A DNA stretch of 64,000 nt from an uncultured Prevotella sp. (GTDB taxonomy: Bacteria > Bacteroidota > Bacteroidia > Bacteroidales > Bacteroidaceae): NCBI GenBank assembly GCA_944320195.1, contig CALUGP010000003.1:96934-160933 (forward strand), written 5' to 3'. How positions within the stretch are numbered: the first letter of the stretch is position 1; every line of letters begins with the position of its first letter. Below are positions 8,337 to 16,857 of this stretch, piece after piece. The notes under the pieces were generated by a model. It saw only the letters and a list, made by a program, of their open reading frames with translations, did not search any database and was not told where the DNA came from. Both the position numbers and the translations under genes were made by a program.

Positions 8337-11300
8337 TCAAGGCATTGTCGTCTCTATCAGATAAGTTCCCGACAGCACCTCCATCTCAATGCGTCCGTCG
8401 TCACGTCTGCAGTCGCGCGTATTCTTGAATTCCTCTCCGTTGACCGTCACCTTGTCGCCGTCAGGGCAAGGGATGATTACCGTGGCTGTGGTGTTCGCCG
8501 GTACGGTGAATGAGTATCTGGCTGACTTTGGCATGATTTCCCATCCGCTCTCAATCCTTCCGTACACCGAGTCGTAATGTCCGCGGGCGTAGGTCATCTT
8601 GCCTGTGGGGTCAGGCGTAGGCTTCAGAAAGAAATGCTTGAAGCCGGGGTGGTGCTCGTCGGGCTGTATTCCGAGCGAATAGTTGTACATCCACGAGCCC
8701 ACCGCGCCGAACGAGTAATGGTTAAAAGAGTTCATCCGGTTGTTCCCTCCGAATCCGTCTGTCTGCGTGTATGAGTTCAGCCGTTCCCATATCGTCGTGG
8801 CTCCCTGCTCCACCGGATACAGCCATGACGGATATTCAGTCTGCTGCAACAGGCGATAGGCCATGCCGTCGAGTCCGGCGTCAGACAGCGCCTTGCTTAT
8901 CCACGCGGTCCCTATGAAGCCTGTCATCAGCGAGTAAGGCGGACACGTCGTGCCGTTGTCGGCCTTGTTGGCGCGTGTCAGTGTGTTGGCCAGCCGCTCG
9001 GCCACCTTCTTCCTTAGGTCTCCGGCCGCAATGTCGAACACCAGCGGAAGCACGTATGACGTCTGTGTGTCCACCGTCCGTTTGCCGTCGGCAGATCGCG
9101 TCGCGCCCGTCTCCGGGTCAATGTACGTGCGGCAGAAGAACTCAGCCCTCTCATTACGCAGCCGGGCGTAATACGCCGAGTCTTCCTCATTCCCGAGCAC
9201 GGCCGCCATGCGGCTCATGAGCGACAGGTCGTATATGAAGTAAGCGTCCCACAGCAGCGTTCCGTCGTTGCGTCCGTCCTCGGGCCCGAGCCAGTCTCCA
9301 AGGTTGCCCCACCATGCCGGTCCCTGGTCAAGCACGTTAGTCTGCTTGTTCACGCACTTGTCAAGCAGGTAGCCGACATACCGTTTCATCGCCGGATAAT
9401 GCTCTTCCAGCAGCGCCCTGTCGCCGTATTGCACGTAGCATTCCCACGGAACGGTGACGCCCGCGCTTCCCCACAGCATGCCGCCGAAGCCTCCGCCTAT
9501 CGGGGCGATGTCCTCGAAGCGTCCGTCTTCACGCTGAAGGTCGCGCACGGCGAGCAGGTAGCGGCGGAGAAACTGGGGCGCGTCGGCAAGATAAGTGGCC
9601 GTGCGCGAGAACACGGATATGTCTCCCATCCATCCCATGCGCTCGTTGCGCTGAGGGCAGTCGGTGGGAATGGAGAGGAAATTGCCATACGTTGACCAGA
9701 CGATGTTTCGCCAAAGGCGGTTCACCTTGCCGTTTGACGTTTCATAAGAAGACATGAGGCTGTCCACAGAGCTTATCACCGTGCCCTTGACAGAGGCAAG
9801 AGGCAGGGCGCGGTCGATGCCCGTAATCTCGACGAAACGGTATCCGTGGCATGTGAAGCGCGGCGCGACGGTCTCCTTGCCGCCCCTTGCGATGTAGACG
9901 TCTTGCGCCATCGCGGCCCTTATGTTCTCAAGCATCAGCATGCCTTCAAGGCCGGCGTATTCAGGCATGTCCGGATATCTTACCTCGGCGTAGCGCATGC
10001 TTATGCGTTGCCCGGGCCTGCATCCGCTCAGCTCTATGCGCGGAACGCCCACCATGTTATGCCCCATGTCGTAAACGAACACCCCCGGGCGCACCTCTTC
10101 AACAGACTGGGCGGCAAGCTCTTTGACGGCCGTTGCGCCCTGTCCGGTCTGCCCGGTGAGCCTGTATTGCGAGTAGTCGCCAGGGTTCAGGTGGCTCCAG
10201 CCTCCGTCATGGCTGGCCGTTCCTTCCAGCGCCACTTCCTGCGCGGGTTTCCATGAGGTGTCGTCATATTCGGCCGTGCTCCATCCTTTTACTTCAAGTT
10301 CGCGCCGCGCGTCATACACTTCGCCCTGAAACAGGCTGCCGTAAGTCACCGGTCCGTCGCCGTAAAACTTCCATTTGCCGGGCGAGGTGACGATGTTCTC
10401 CGTCTCTCCGTCGTCATACGTTATCACGATTTGGGCCAGGACAGACTGCCTGTCGCCAAAGTAGTTCCAGTTCTCGCCCGTGAACGTGATGCCGCCGCTC
10501 CACCATCCTTCGGCCATTACGGCGCCGGCCGCGTTGCGCCCGTTGCGTATGTAGGGCGTTACGTCATACGTCTGGTACATGTGCGACTTGTTATATTGCG
10601 TCAGTCCGGGGTTGAAGTAGCCTTCATTCACGCGTCGGCCGTTTATGTAAAAGTCGTATATTCCGCGCGCAGTGACATACAGACGCGCCTTGGCTATCCG
10701 CTTGTCTTTGGTTGAAAAGGCCGTGCGCACCATCGGCGAGGCGTTTCTGCTCGGGTCGGTAAGCCGCATGCCGCTGCTGTCTGCGGCTCGTGTCTCTTGT
10801 GGGGCTACCGTTGCCAGGATGTTTCCAGGGCTGCGGTAGTTGCGTATTTCCAGCTTTATGGCCGTCTCGGCGTCGCCCCGGCGGCAGAAGCCTACATCCC
10901 CGACGACCGGAAAAGCGATGAAGTCGCCGCCTTGCCCTATGGGGTTAAGGCCGGCATAGCCTATCTCTTTTTCCTCGTTGTCGAGGTATAGGCATGTGTG
11001 TCCGAGATTGTTGGTGAGTCTCAGCGTGTGCTCGCCGTACATGTTGTCCTTGTTGAACAGGCCTGTGGGAACGTCGAATTCGGCGAGCGGCCTGTCCGGA
11101 TTGTCGTCAGGGCAATACCCGGCGCGGTATATCCTTACCTTCGCCGCTTGTCCGTGTCTTGTCGAGTCTGCGTCCAGTTCCACCTTTATATATGTTTCTC
11201 CGGGCTTGCTTGCCAGCCCGAATATGTTTTTGCCGGCGTTCATCAGGCGTTCGTCGTTGGCTCCGTAGGTAAACGCCGTCTTCACGGTTTGCGTCGCGCT

Positions 11301-11804
11301 GTCGAGCCTGAACACGTAGTCGAGCCTGAACACGGGCAGGTAATGCGAGTAAAGCACCATGTCGCCGCTTCCGCCGCCTATCCATTTCGCGCCGTTCCAT
11401 GCCTTATCCGCGTCGTTGCGGACCATCAGGCCTGTTTCAAACCGCGACGTGGCAGACAGTTTCGTTCCCTCGTTCGTCCATGCGTCAAGCTCCCATCGGT
11501 AGCATGTGCGTGGCTGCAGCGCGCTTCCGCCATACTCTATGTTCAACGAGCTGTCATCCTGCTTCGTTCCTGAATCCCATACGCGCGTGCCGTCTTCGGC
11601 GTAAACCTTCAGCCTGTACGCCTTTTGCATTATCCCGAATTCGCTTTTCCCGGCCTTTATCTGCCAGCTGAAGCGTGGCGTGCCGGTGTCGATGCCGATA
11701 GGACACGACGCGTATTCAACCTTCAGGTTCTTGAGTTCTGCGGCTTGGGTCAGCGTCAGGCTGGACAACATTGCAAGCCAGATAGATAATGGTCGTATCC
11801 TCAT
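8337..11804 (-). CDS. Alpha-L-rhamnosidase, GH78 family, secreted
   Basis: 1155 residues with a signal peptide (residues 1-22, cleavage after TQA). An Fn3-like N-terminal domain (about 23-125, LKVEYASCPIGIDTGTPRFS) is followed by an unusually long lectin-like insertion (about 135-335) before the classical Bac_rhamnosid N-terminal beta domain (IAKARLYVTARGIYDFYING). The catalytic (alpha/alpha)6 barrel carries the GH78 signature DCPQRNERMGWMGD, whose acidic residues are the catalytic ones in the family, and WECYVQYGD. A C-terminal beta domain closes the protein (SVYGRIESGWE...). It releases terminal alpha-L-rhamnose from plant glycans or glycosides, probably in the periplasm. No SusCD or other hydrolase gene is adjacent. 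A -7-like box TAACTTTG lies at 11836-11843 (minus). Confidence 0.93.
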   Translation of the reverse strand: MRIRPLSIWLAMLSSLTLTQAAELKNLKVEYASCPIGIDTGTPRFSWQIKAGKSEFGIMQKAYRLKVYAEDGTRVWDSGTKQDDSSLNIEYGGSALQPRTCYRWELDAWTNEGTKLSATSRFETGLMVRNDADKAWNGAKWIGGGSGDMVLYSHYLPVFRLDYVFRLDSATQTVKTAFTYGANDERLMNAGKNIFGLASKPGETYIKVELDADSTRHGQAAKVRIYRAGYCPDDNPDRPLAEFDVPTGLFNKDNMYGEHTLRLTNNLGHTCLYLDNEEKEIGYAGLNPIGQGGDFIAFPVVGDVGFCRRGDAETAIKLEIRNYRSPGNILATVAPQETRAADSSGMRLTDPSRNASPMVRTAFSTKDKRIAKARLYVTARGIYDFYINGRRVNEGYFNPGLTQYNKSHMYQTYDVTPYIRNGRNAAGAVMAEGWWSGGITFTGENWNYFGDRQSVLAQIVITYDDGETENIVTSPGKWKFYGDGPVTYGSLFQGEVYDARRELEVKGWSTAEYDDTSWKPAQEVALEGTASHDGGWSHLNPGDYSQYRLTGQTGQGATAVKELAAQSVEEVRPGVFVYDMGHNMVGVPRIELSGCRPGQRISMRYAEVRYPDMPEYAGLEGMLMLENIRAAMAQDVYIARGGKETVAPRFTCHGYRFVEITGIDRALPLASVKGTVISSVDSLMSSYETSNGKVNRLWRNIVWSTYGNFLSIPTDCPQRNERMGWMGDISVFSRTATYLADAPQFLRRYLLAVRDLQREDGRFEDIAPIGGGFGGMLWGSAGVTVPWECYVQYGDRALLEEHYPAMKRYVGYLLDKCVNKQTNVLDQGPAWWGNLGDWLGPEDGRNDGTLLWDAYFIYDLSLMSRMAAVLGNEEDSAYYARLRNERAEFFCRTYIDPETGATRSADGKRTVDTQTSYVLPLVFDIAAGDLRKKVAERLANTLTRANKADNGTTCPPYSLMTGFIGTAWISKALSDAGLDGMAYRLLQQTEYPSWLYPVEQGATTIWERLNSYTQTDGFGGNNRMNSFNHYSFGAVGSWMYNYSLGIQPDEHHPGFKHFFLKPTPDPTGKMTYARGHYDSVYGRIESGWEIMPKSARYSFTVPANTTATVIIPCPDGDKVTVNGEEFKNTRDCRRDDGRIEMEVLSGTYLIETTMP

Positions 11805-12014
11805 TGTTTATGGTATTAGTGTGTCCGTCTTGTTGCAAAGTTAACTGTTTTTTGCCGGATTATGCTTGTCAGTTCGTTTTTTTTCGTTTCCCCCGCCTGC
11901 ATTTTCCCGTTGCCCCATGTTTTGCGAGGAGGCCTGTCGGCCGGCTGTGCGGCATGCCTTTGCGGATGGCCTTGCGCACATGTGTGTCAGAGCCGTTGCC
12001 GGCCGTTTTCCGGT

Positions 12015-12095
12015 TTGCGGCCTTTTGCATTCCGAAAGGCCGTTAATTGCAAGCTAAAAGGCCGCCTTTTAAGAGCTAAAAGACGGCCTTTTGCA
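12015..12095. repeat. GGCCGTC palindromic element, locus 3
   Basis: Units TGCGGCCTTTTGCATTCCG, AAAGGCCGTTAATTGCAAG and a hairpin GGCCGCCTTTTAAGAGCTAA with AAAAGACGGCC (about 12055-12092). The rest of the ~320-bp gap between the rhamnosidase start and the dGTPase stop holds nothing else I can recognise. The element lies downstream of the minus-strand dGTPase gene. Confidence 0.75.
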
Positions 12096-12125
12096 TCGCG
12101 CCCTGAAACAAGGTGTTCCGCAAGG

Positions 12126-13469
12126 TCAGACTATCGGCAGGCTGATGCCGTTGATTTTCTGGTACACGTCGAGCGCGTACACGTCGGTCATGCCGCTGAT
12201 ATAGTCGATGACGGCCATCAGGCGGGTCTCCAGGTCGGGAGCGTCTATGTCGTACTGGCTGCTCACGCGGCTTATGAGCTGGCGCGAATAGAAGCGCGAC
12301 GGGTTGGCCGCCGCGTCGACCATGGCCTCCATCAGCGTGGCCATGATCTTGTAGCCGCTCAGCTCCACGTCGAGCACGGGCTTGCTCTTGTATATCTTTT
12401 CTTTCGATAAAATAGCGCATTTTTTATACGCACGGGCAAGCTTCGGCTCTATCTTGTCAACCAGTGCGCCCTCCATCGTGCCGTTCATTATCTCCTCCTC
12501 ATGGCGCATGAAGGCGTCCACGCATGCCCTTTCGAGCGCTCCTATTACGCATGCGCGCATGTAGACCACGCGCTCGTTCTCGTCGGTGATGCCCTCGTCG
12601 AGTATTCTTTGCCTGATGTGGTTTTGCGCCTTTTCATCGAAGAAGTCAAGGAAAAGACGCTCGGTTTCATCGAATGTCACTATCTTCAGCTTGTGCGCGT
12701 CCTCGATGTCCATTATCTCGTAGCAGATGTCGTCGGCGGCTTCTACCAGATATACCAGCGGATGGCGCGCGTATTCCATCGGAAGGCCGTCGGCCGACTT
12801 GCGGATTATGCCCAATTCATCGGCGATTTTACGGTAGATGCCGGCTTCTGGAATGAAGAAGCCGAACTTGCCGTGCCCCTTCTCTGCGACGGTTGATGCG
12901 AACGGATATTTCACTATGGACGCAAGCGTGGTGTAAGTCATGACAAAGCCGCCCTCGCGCCGCCCCTTGAAGCGGTGGGCCAAGAGGCGGAAGGCGTTGG
13001 CGTTGCCCTCGAAGTGGGTCACGTCGGCCCAGAACCCGGGGCTCACCTTGTCTTTCAACTCCCTGCCTTCGCCCTCGGTGAAGAATGTCTGTATGGCTTT
13101 CTCGCCCGAATGCCCGAACGGAGGGTTGCCCATGTCGTGCGCCAGGCAGGCCGTGCTCACCACCGTGCCTATCTGCGGAAATAGCGTGCCGGCCAGTTCG
13201 GGGCGCGTTCTCATGACGGCATGGGCCACGTCGTTGCCAAGCGAAAGCCCCACGCTGGCCACCTCGAGGCTGTGGGTAAGGCGGTTGTGCACGAACACGC
13301 TGCCAGGCAGGGGGAACACTTGGGTCTTGTTCTGCATGCGGCGGAACGGTGCCGAGAATATCAACCTGTCATAATCGCGCTTGAACTCTGAGCGGTCGTC
13401 GTGCCGCTCCGAGTGGCGTTGCTCCTGTCCGAGCCGCTTGTTTGATATAAGTCTTTCCCAATTCATCAT
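12126..13469 (-). CDS. dgt: Deoxyguanosinetriphosphate triphosphohydrolase (HD-domain dGTPase)
   Basis: 447 residues. The N-terminus reads RSEFKRDYDRLIFSAPFRRMQNKTQVFPL. The HD-domain metal motifs are NRLTHSLEVA and HDMGNPPFGHSGEKAI, and a later acidic EAADDICYEIMDIEDAHKL completes the site. This is the standard dGTPase layout. The enzyme hydrolyses dGTP (and possibly other dNTPs) to deoxynucleoside and tripolyphosphate, tuning nucleotide pools. Two adjacent ATG codons (13467 and 13464) could start it. On the minus strand TACTTTTG (13626-13633) is a plausible -7 box, giving a leader of ~150 nt that contains AT-rich inverted repeats. Confidence 0.95.
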   Translation of the reverse strand: MMNWERLISNKRLGQEQRHSERHDDRSEFKRDYDRLIFSAPFRRMQNKTQVFPLPGSVFVHNRLTHSLEVASVGLSLGNDVAHAVMRTRPELAGTLFPQIGTVVSTACLAHDMGNPPFGHSGEKAIQTFFTEGEGRELKDKVSPGFWADVTHFEGNANAFRLLAHRFKGRREGGFVMTYTTLASIVKYPFASTVAEKGHGKFGFFIPEAGIYRKIADELGIIRKSADGLPMEYARHPLVYLVEAADDICYEIMDIEDAHKLKIVTFDETERLFLDFFDEKAQNHIRQRILDEGITDENERVVYMRACVIGALERACVDAFMRHEEEIMNGTMEGALVDKIEPKLARAYKKCAILSKEKIYKSKPVLDVELSGYKIMATLMEAMVDAAANPSRFYSRQLISRVSSQYDIDAPDLETRLMAVIDYISGMTDVYALDVYQKINGISLPIV

Positions 13470-13470
13470 A

Positions 13471-13615
13471 TTTTAAATTCATGATTCATAATACATAATT
13501 CATAATAGGGCAATGCGTCAATCCACAATCCACAATGTCAAAAACACTCACCAGGCACGCCACGCCACAATATGCGCAGTCCAATTATGAATTGTGAATT
13601 GCGAATTATGAATTA
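13471..13615. repeat. AT-rich short direct and inverted repeats in the dgt leader
   Basis: Units of the type AATTCATAATTCAT recur at 13479-13508 and, inverted, at 13577-13615 (AATTATGAATTGTGAATTGC and onward). The two blocks could pair over ~70 nt. They lie within the predicted untranslated leader of dgt. Function unknown. Confidence 0.5.
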
Positions 13616-13697
13616 CCTTGCGCCGCAAAAGTAATCTAAAAATGGCTAAATTCTTTCTTTTTAGCCGTAAAACAACATCTATGTGAATATAATTCGT

Positions 13698-13705
13698 TAT
13701 TTTTG
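13698..13705 (+). promoter_or_regulatory. -7 box upstream of dut
   Basis: TATTTTTG fits the TAnnTTTG consensus 28 bp before the dut ATG. No convincing -33 TTTG is seen. It would drive the dut - TPR - DUF4292 - EnvC-like operon. Confidence 0.45.
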
Positions 13706-13733
13706 CACCTTATAAATAATGTAAGGAAACGCA

Positions 13734-14171
13734 ATGGTCAAAGTCAAGGTGATAAACAAAGGGCGCCAGCCCTTGCCCGCATACGCCACGCCGCAAAGCG
13801 CCGGCATGGACCTGAGAGCCAACATAGACAACCCCGTAACGCTGCGGCCGCTTGAGCGGAAACTCGTCCCCACGGGGCTTTACATGGCGCTGCCCGAGGG
13901 ATACGAGGCGCAGATACGCCCGCGCAGCGGCCTCGCCCTGAAGCATGGACTGACTGTGCTCAACTCTCCGGGAACGATAGATTCCGACTACAGGGGTGAG
14001 GTGATGGTGCTGCTTGTCAATCTGTCTGGCGAGGATTTCACCGTGAACGCAGGCGAGCGCATAGCCCAGATGGTCATAGCCCGGCATGAAACGGCGGAGC
14101 TTGAAGAGGCCGTACAACTGGACGACACCGAGCGCGGAGCCGGCGGATACGGACACACCGGAGTGAAATAA
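13734..14171 (+). CDS. dut: dUTP diphosphatase (dUTPase)
   Basis: 145 residues with all trimeric dUTPase motifs in order: AGMDLRA (about 23-29), RPRSGLA (about 63-69), [10 protein letters not shown] (about 80-90), ERIAQMV (about 110) and a C-terminal [10 protein letters not shown]. It hydrolyses dUTP to dUMP and pyrophosphate, preventing uracil incorporation and feeding dTMP synthesis. It is the first gene of a four-gene run in the same direction. Gene order dut - TPR - DUF4292 - peptidase M23 is familiar from other Bacteroidota. Confidence 0.97.
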   Translation: MVKVKVINKGRQPLPAYATPQSAGMDLRANIDNPVTLRPLERKLVPTGLYMALPEGYEAQIRPRSGLALKHGLTVLNSPGTIDSDYRGEVMVLLVNLSGEDFTVNAGERIAQMVIARHETAELEEAVQLDDTERGAGGYGHTGVK

Positions 14172-14198
14172 GCAACATCCTTTCATCAAGGAACATAC

Positions 14199-15974
14199 AT
14201 GACACGTATTATTCTGCACATACTGACATGCCTTTCGGTAGCCATCCTCGCCGCAGGTTGCGGCGGAGCAAGGTATGCCGCAACCGCATATCTGCCGGCG
14301 GACACAGCCTCTGCCACCCTGCCAGCCGTCAGCCACAACGACAGCCTGCGCTTCAAGATTTATTATCTCGAGGCCGTGAAGCAGCAGATCGACGGCAACT
14401 TCGACGCAGCCTACGACCTGCTGCAACACAGCTTGGGCATCAATCCAAACGCCGCCGAGGCTTACTTCATGCTTTCTTTTTATGACGGCATACTCAAAAA
14501 CGACTCCGTTGCACTCGCCGATGTCAAGAAAGCGTCAGAGCTGAACCCTGGAAACAACGCCTATCTTGAACGCCTCGGTGGGGGATATATCAGCGTCAAT
14601 AACTTTGCCGAGGCAACTAAAGCCTATGAGAAGCTGGCGCACAACAGCCCGGAACGCTCTGATGTGCTCGACATCTTGGCGCAACTCTACGGACGGCAGA
14701 AGGACTACGACAAGATGCTCGGCGTACTCGAACGCATGGAAGCGCTTGAAGGCGCCAACGAAGACCTCACGCTTGCCAAGATGAGAGTGTACTCCCTGCA
14801 AGGCAAGAAGCATGAGGAATTCAACGAACTGAAGTCCATGGCCGCCAAATATCCAAACGACATGAACTACCGTGTGATGATGGGCAACTGGCTCTTGCAG
14901 AATGGCAAGAGCGAGGAAGCGCGCGAGCAGTACGCCGAAGTGCTGCGGGCCGAACCGGAAAACACCAACGCACGCATGTCGATGATTGACTATTACAGGA
15001 CAAAGGAGATGGTCAAAGAGGCCGACTCATTGCAAGAAGCGATGCTGTTGAGTGAGAAAACGCCGCTGGAAAGCAAGATTGTGCTGATAAGGCAGGCTGT
15101 AGCCGACAATGAAAGTCAAGGAGGTGACAGCACGCAGGTGCTCGGACTTTTCAAGAAAATACTTTCGCAGCCACAAGAAACCTCTGACATGGCCGAGCTT
15201 TACGCCGCCTACATGACGCTGAAAAAGATGCCGCAAGACTCCATCTCGAACGTTCTCGAGACGGTGCTCGCCATCTCTCCCGACAACGCCGCGGCCCGCC
15301 TGCAGCTCATACAGGCGGAATGGGGCAAGCAGGACTTTGACCGCGTGGCCGAGCTTTCACGTCAGGCACTCGACTATAACCCCGATGAAATGGCCTTTTA
15401 TTACTTCCTCGGCTTGGCTTACGTACAAAAAGACGATGACGACAAGGCGCTCGACGTGTTGCGCAAAGGCGTCAGTCAGATTGACGGACAAAGCAACAAG
15501 GATCTCGTTTCGGACTTCTACGCAATCATGGGCGACATCCTTCACGACAAAGGACAAGCCGAAGAAGCCTACGCCGCGTATGACAGCTGCCTGCAATGGA
15601 AGGACGACAACCTTGGCTGCCTTAACAATTATGCCTATTACCTGTCTGAAGAGAACCGCGAACTGGCCAAAGCCGAGCAGATGAGTTTTCGCACAGTGCA
15701 GGCCGAGCCGGACAATTCAACGTTTCTGGACACTTACGCCTGGATACTGTTCAAGCGCAAGAAGTATGCCGAAGCGCTGCAATACATAGACATGGCGATA
15801 GACAACGACACTACCGAAAGCGCCGTAATAATAGAGCATGCGGGCGACATACACGCCATGAACGGCGACATAGACGGCGCGATAGAGTATTGGAACAAGG
15901 CGCTGGAGGCAGGAGCGGAGAACGGCAAGGCGCTGAGGAAAAAGATAAAACTTAAGAAATATGTGGAAGAATAG
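14199..15974 (+). CDS. Tetratricopeptide-repeat lipoprotein
   Basis: 591 residues with a lipoprotein signal (AILAAGC, lipid-modified C21). From about residue 45 to the end it is a series of TPR helices, with recognisable repeats such as AAEAYFMLSFYDGILKNDS, AYLERLGGGYISVNNFAEA, MAFYYFLGLAYVQKDDDDKA and SAVIIEHAGDIHAMNGDIDG. It begins 27 bp after dut and its end overlaps the DUF4292 gene by 14 bp, indicating translational coupling. Exported TPR lipoproteins in this position are presumed scaffolds for envelope assembly. No specific partner can be named from sequence. Confidence 0.88.
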   Translation: MTRIILHILTCLSVAILAAGCGGARYAATAYLPADTASATLPAVSHNDSLRFKIYYLEAVKQQIDGNFDAAYDLLQHSLGINPNAAEAYFMLSFYDGILKNDSVALADVKKASELNPGNNAYLERLGGGYISVNNFAEATKAYEKLAHNSPERSDVLDILAQLYGRQKDYDKMLGVLERMEALEGANEDLTLAKMRVYSLQGKKHEEFNELKSMAAKYPNDMNYRVMMGNWLLQNGKSEEAREQYAEVLRAEPENTNARMSMIDYYRTKEMVKEADSLQEAMLLSEKTPLESKIVLIRQAVADNESQGGDSTQVLGLFKKILSQPQETSDMAELYAAYMTLKKMPQDSISNVLETVLAISPDNAAARLQLIQAEWGKQDFDRVAELSRQALDYNPDEMAFYYFLGLAYVQKDDDDKALDVLRKGVSQIDGQSNKDLVSDFYAIMGDILHDKGQAEEAYAAYDSCLQWKDDNLGCLNNYAYYLSEENRELAKAEQMSFRTVQAEPDNSTFLDTYAWILFKRKKYAEALQYIDMAIDNDTTESAVIIEHAGDIHAMNGDIDGAIEYWNKALEAGAENGKALRKKIKLKKYVEE

Positions 15975-16857
15975 CATCAAGTTGTTTTGCGGCTTCGCGT
16001 TGCTTGCGGCTTCGCTCGCGCTTGTTTCATGCGGCACGAAGAAGACCTTGGCCGAAGGAGGAATGTCAGCCGTTGCGACGACGGGCGCAATAACCGACAC
16101 GGAGGAGGGCAGGCTGGACTTCATGAGGAAAGTATATGACAACGAAGTCTATGCCAACTGCATTTCGTCAAAGATAAAGTTCACCATCAGCACCGGTTCC
16201 AAGGACATGTCTGTGTCAGGCTCTCTGAGCATGAAAAAGGACGAGGTGATACGCATACAGCTCACTCCTTTCGGCCTGATGGAGGTGGGAAGGCTTGAAT
16301 TCACCAAGGACTACGTGCTTCTTATGGACCGGATGAACAAGGAATACGTCAAGGCAAGCTATGCCGACGTTGGCTTTTTGCAGAAAAACGGACTTGACTT
16401 CTACACCCTGCAGGCTCTCTTCTGGAACAGGCTCTTCATCCCCGGCAGGCAGAAAATCACCGACTCTTCGCTCAAACAGTTTGACGTTGCTGTAAACGGA
16501 ACGGCCAAGGACGCGACGATATCGCTCAAACGGGGCGACATGTCATACAGATGGAGCGCCGACAAGACAAGCGGACTCATACAATCCGTTGCCGCGACAT
16601 ACGGAGGAAAGTCGCTTAAGGGCACGTCGGTGACCTGTGACTACGGCAAGTTCAAGACCCTGGGACGCAAGAAATTTCCCACGGACATCACGCTGACGCT
16701 GGACAGCCAGGCTCTGAAAGGCGGCAAAGGCGTGTCGCTCGGCATGTCGCTTGGCGGCATTGACACTGACGGCGACTGGGAGACTTACACCGCCGTGTCG
16801 TCAAAATACAAGCAAGTAAGCGTAGAAGACTTAATGAAACGACTCCTGAAACTGTAA
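15961..16857 (+). CDS. DUF4292-family lipoprotein
   Basis: 298 residues with a lipoprotein signal (SLALVSC, C24). The body matches the DUF4292 pattern: an amphipathic beta-sheet sequence with IKFTISTGSKDMSVSGSLSM, EVIRIQLTPFGLMEVGRLEF, a YVKASYADV strand and FWNRLFIPG near the middle. Members have been compared in fold to lipoprotein carriers of the LolA/LolB type, but this is inference and no activity is proven. The start overlaps the upstream TPR gene by 14 bp, and the next gene starts immediately after the stop, so the three products are probably made together. Confidence 0.85.
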   Translation: MWKNSIKLFCGFALLAASLALVSCGTKKTLAEGGMSAVATTGAITDTEEGRLDFMRKVYDNEVYANCISSKIKFTISTGSKDMSVSGSLSMKKDEVIRIQLTPFGLMEVGRLEFTKDYVLLMDRMNKEYVKASYADVGFLQKNGLDFYTLQALFWNRLFIPGRQKITDSSLKQFDVAVNGTAKDATISLKRGDMSYRWSADKTSGLIQSVAATYGGKSLKGTSVTCDYGKFKTLGRKKFPTDITLTLDSQALKGGKGVSLGMSLGGIDTDGDWETYTAVSSKYKQVSVEDLMKRLLKL

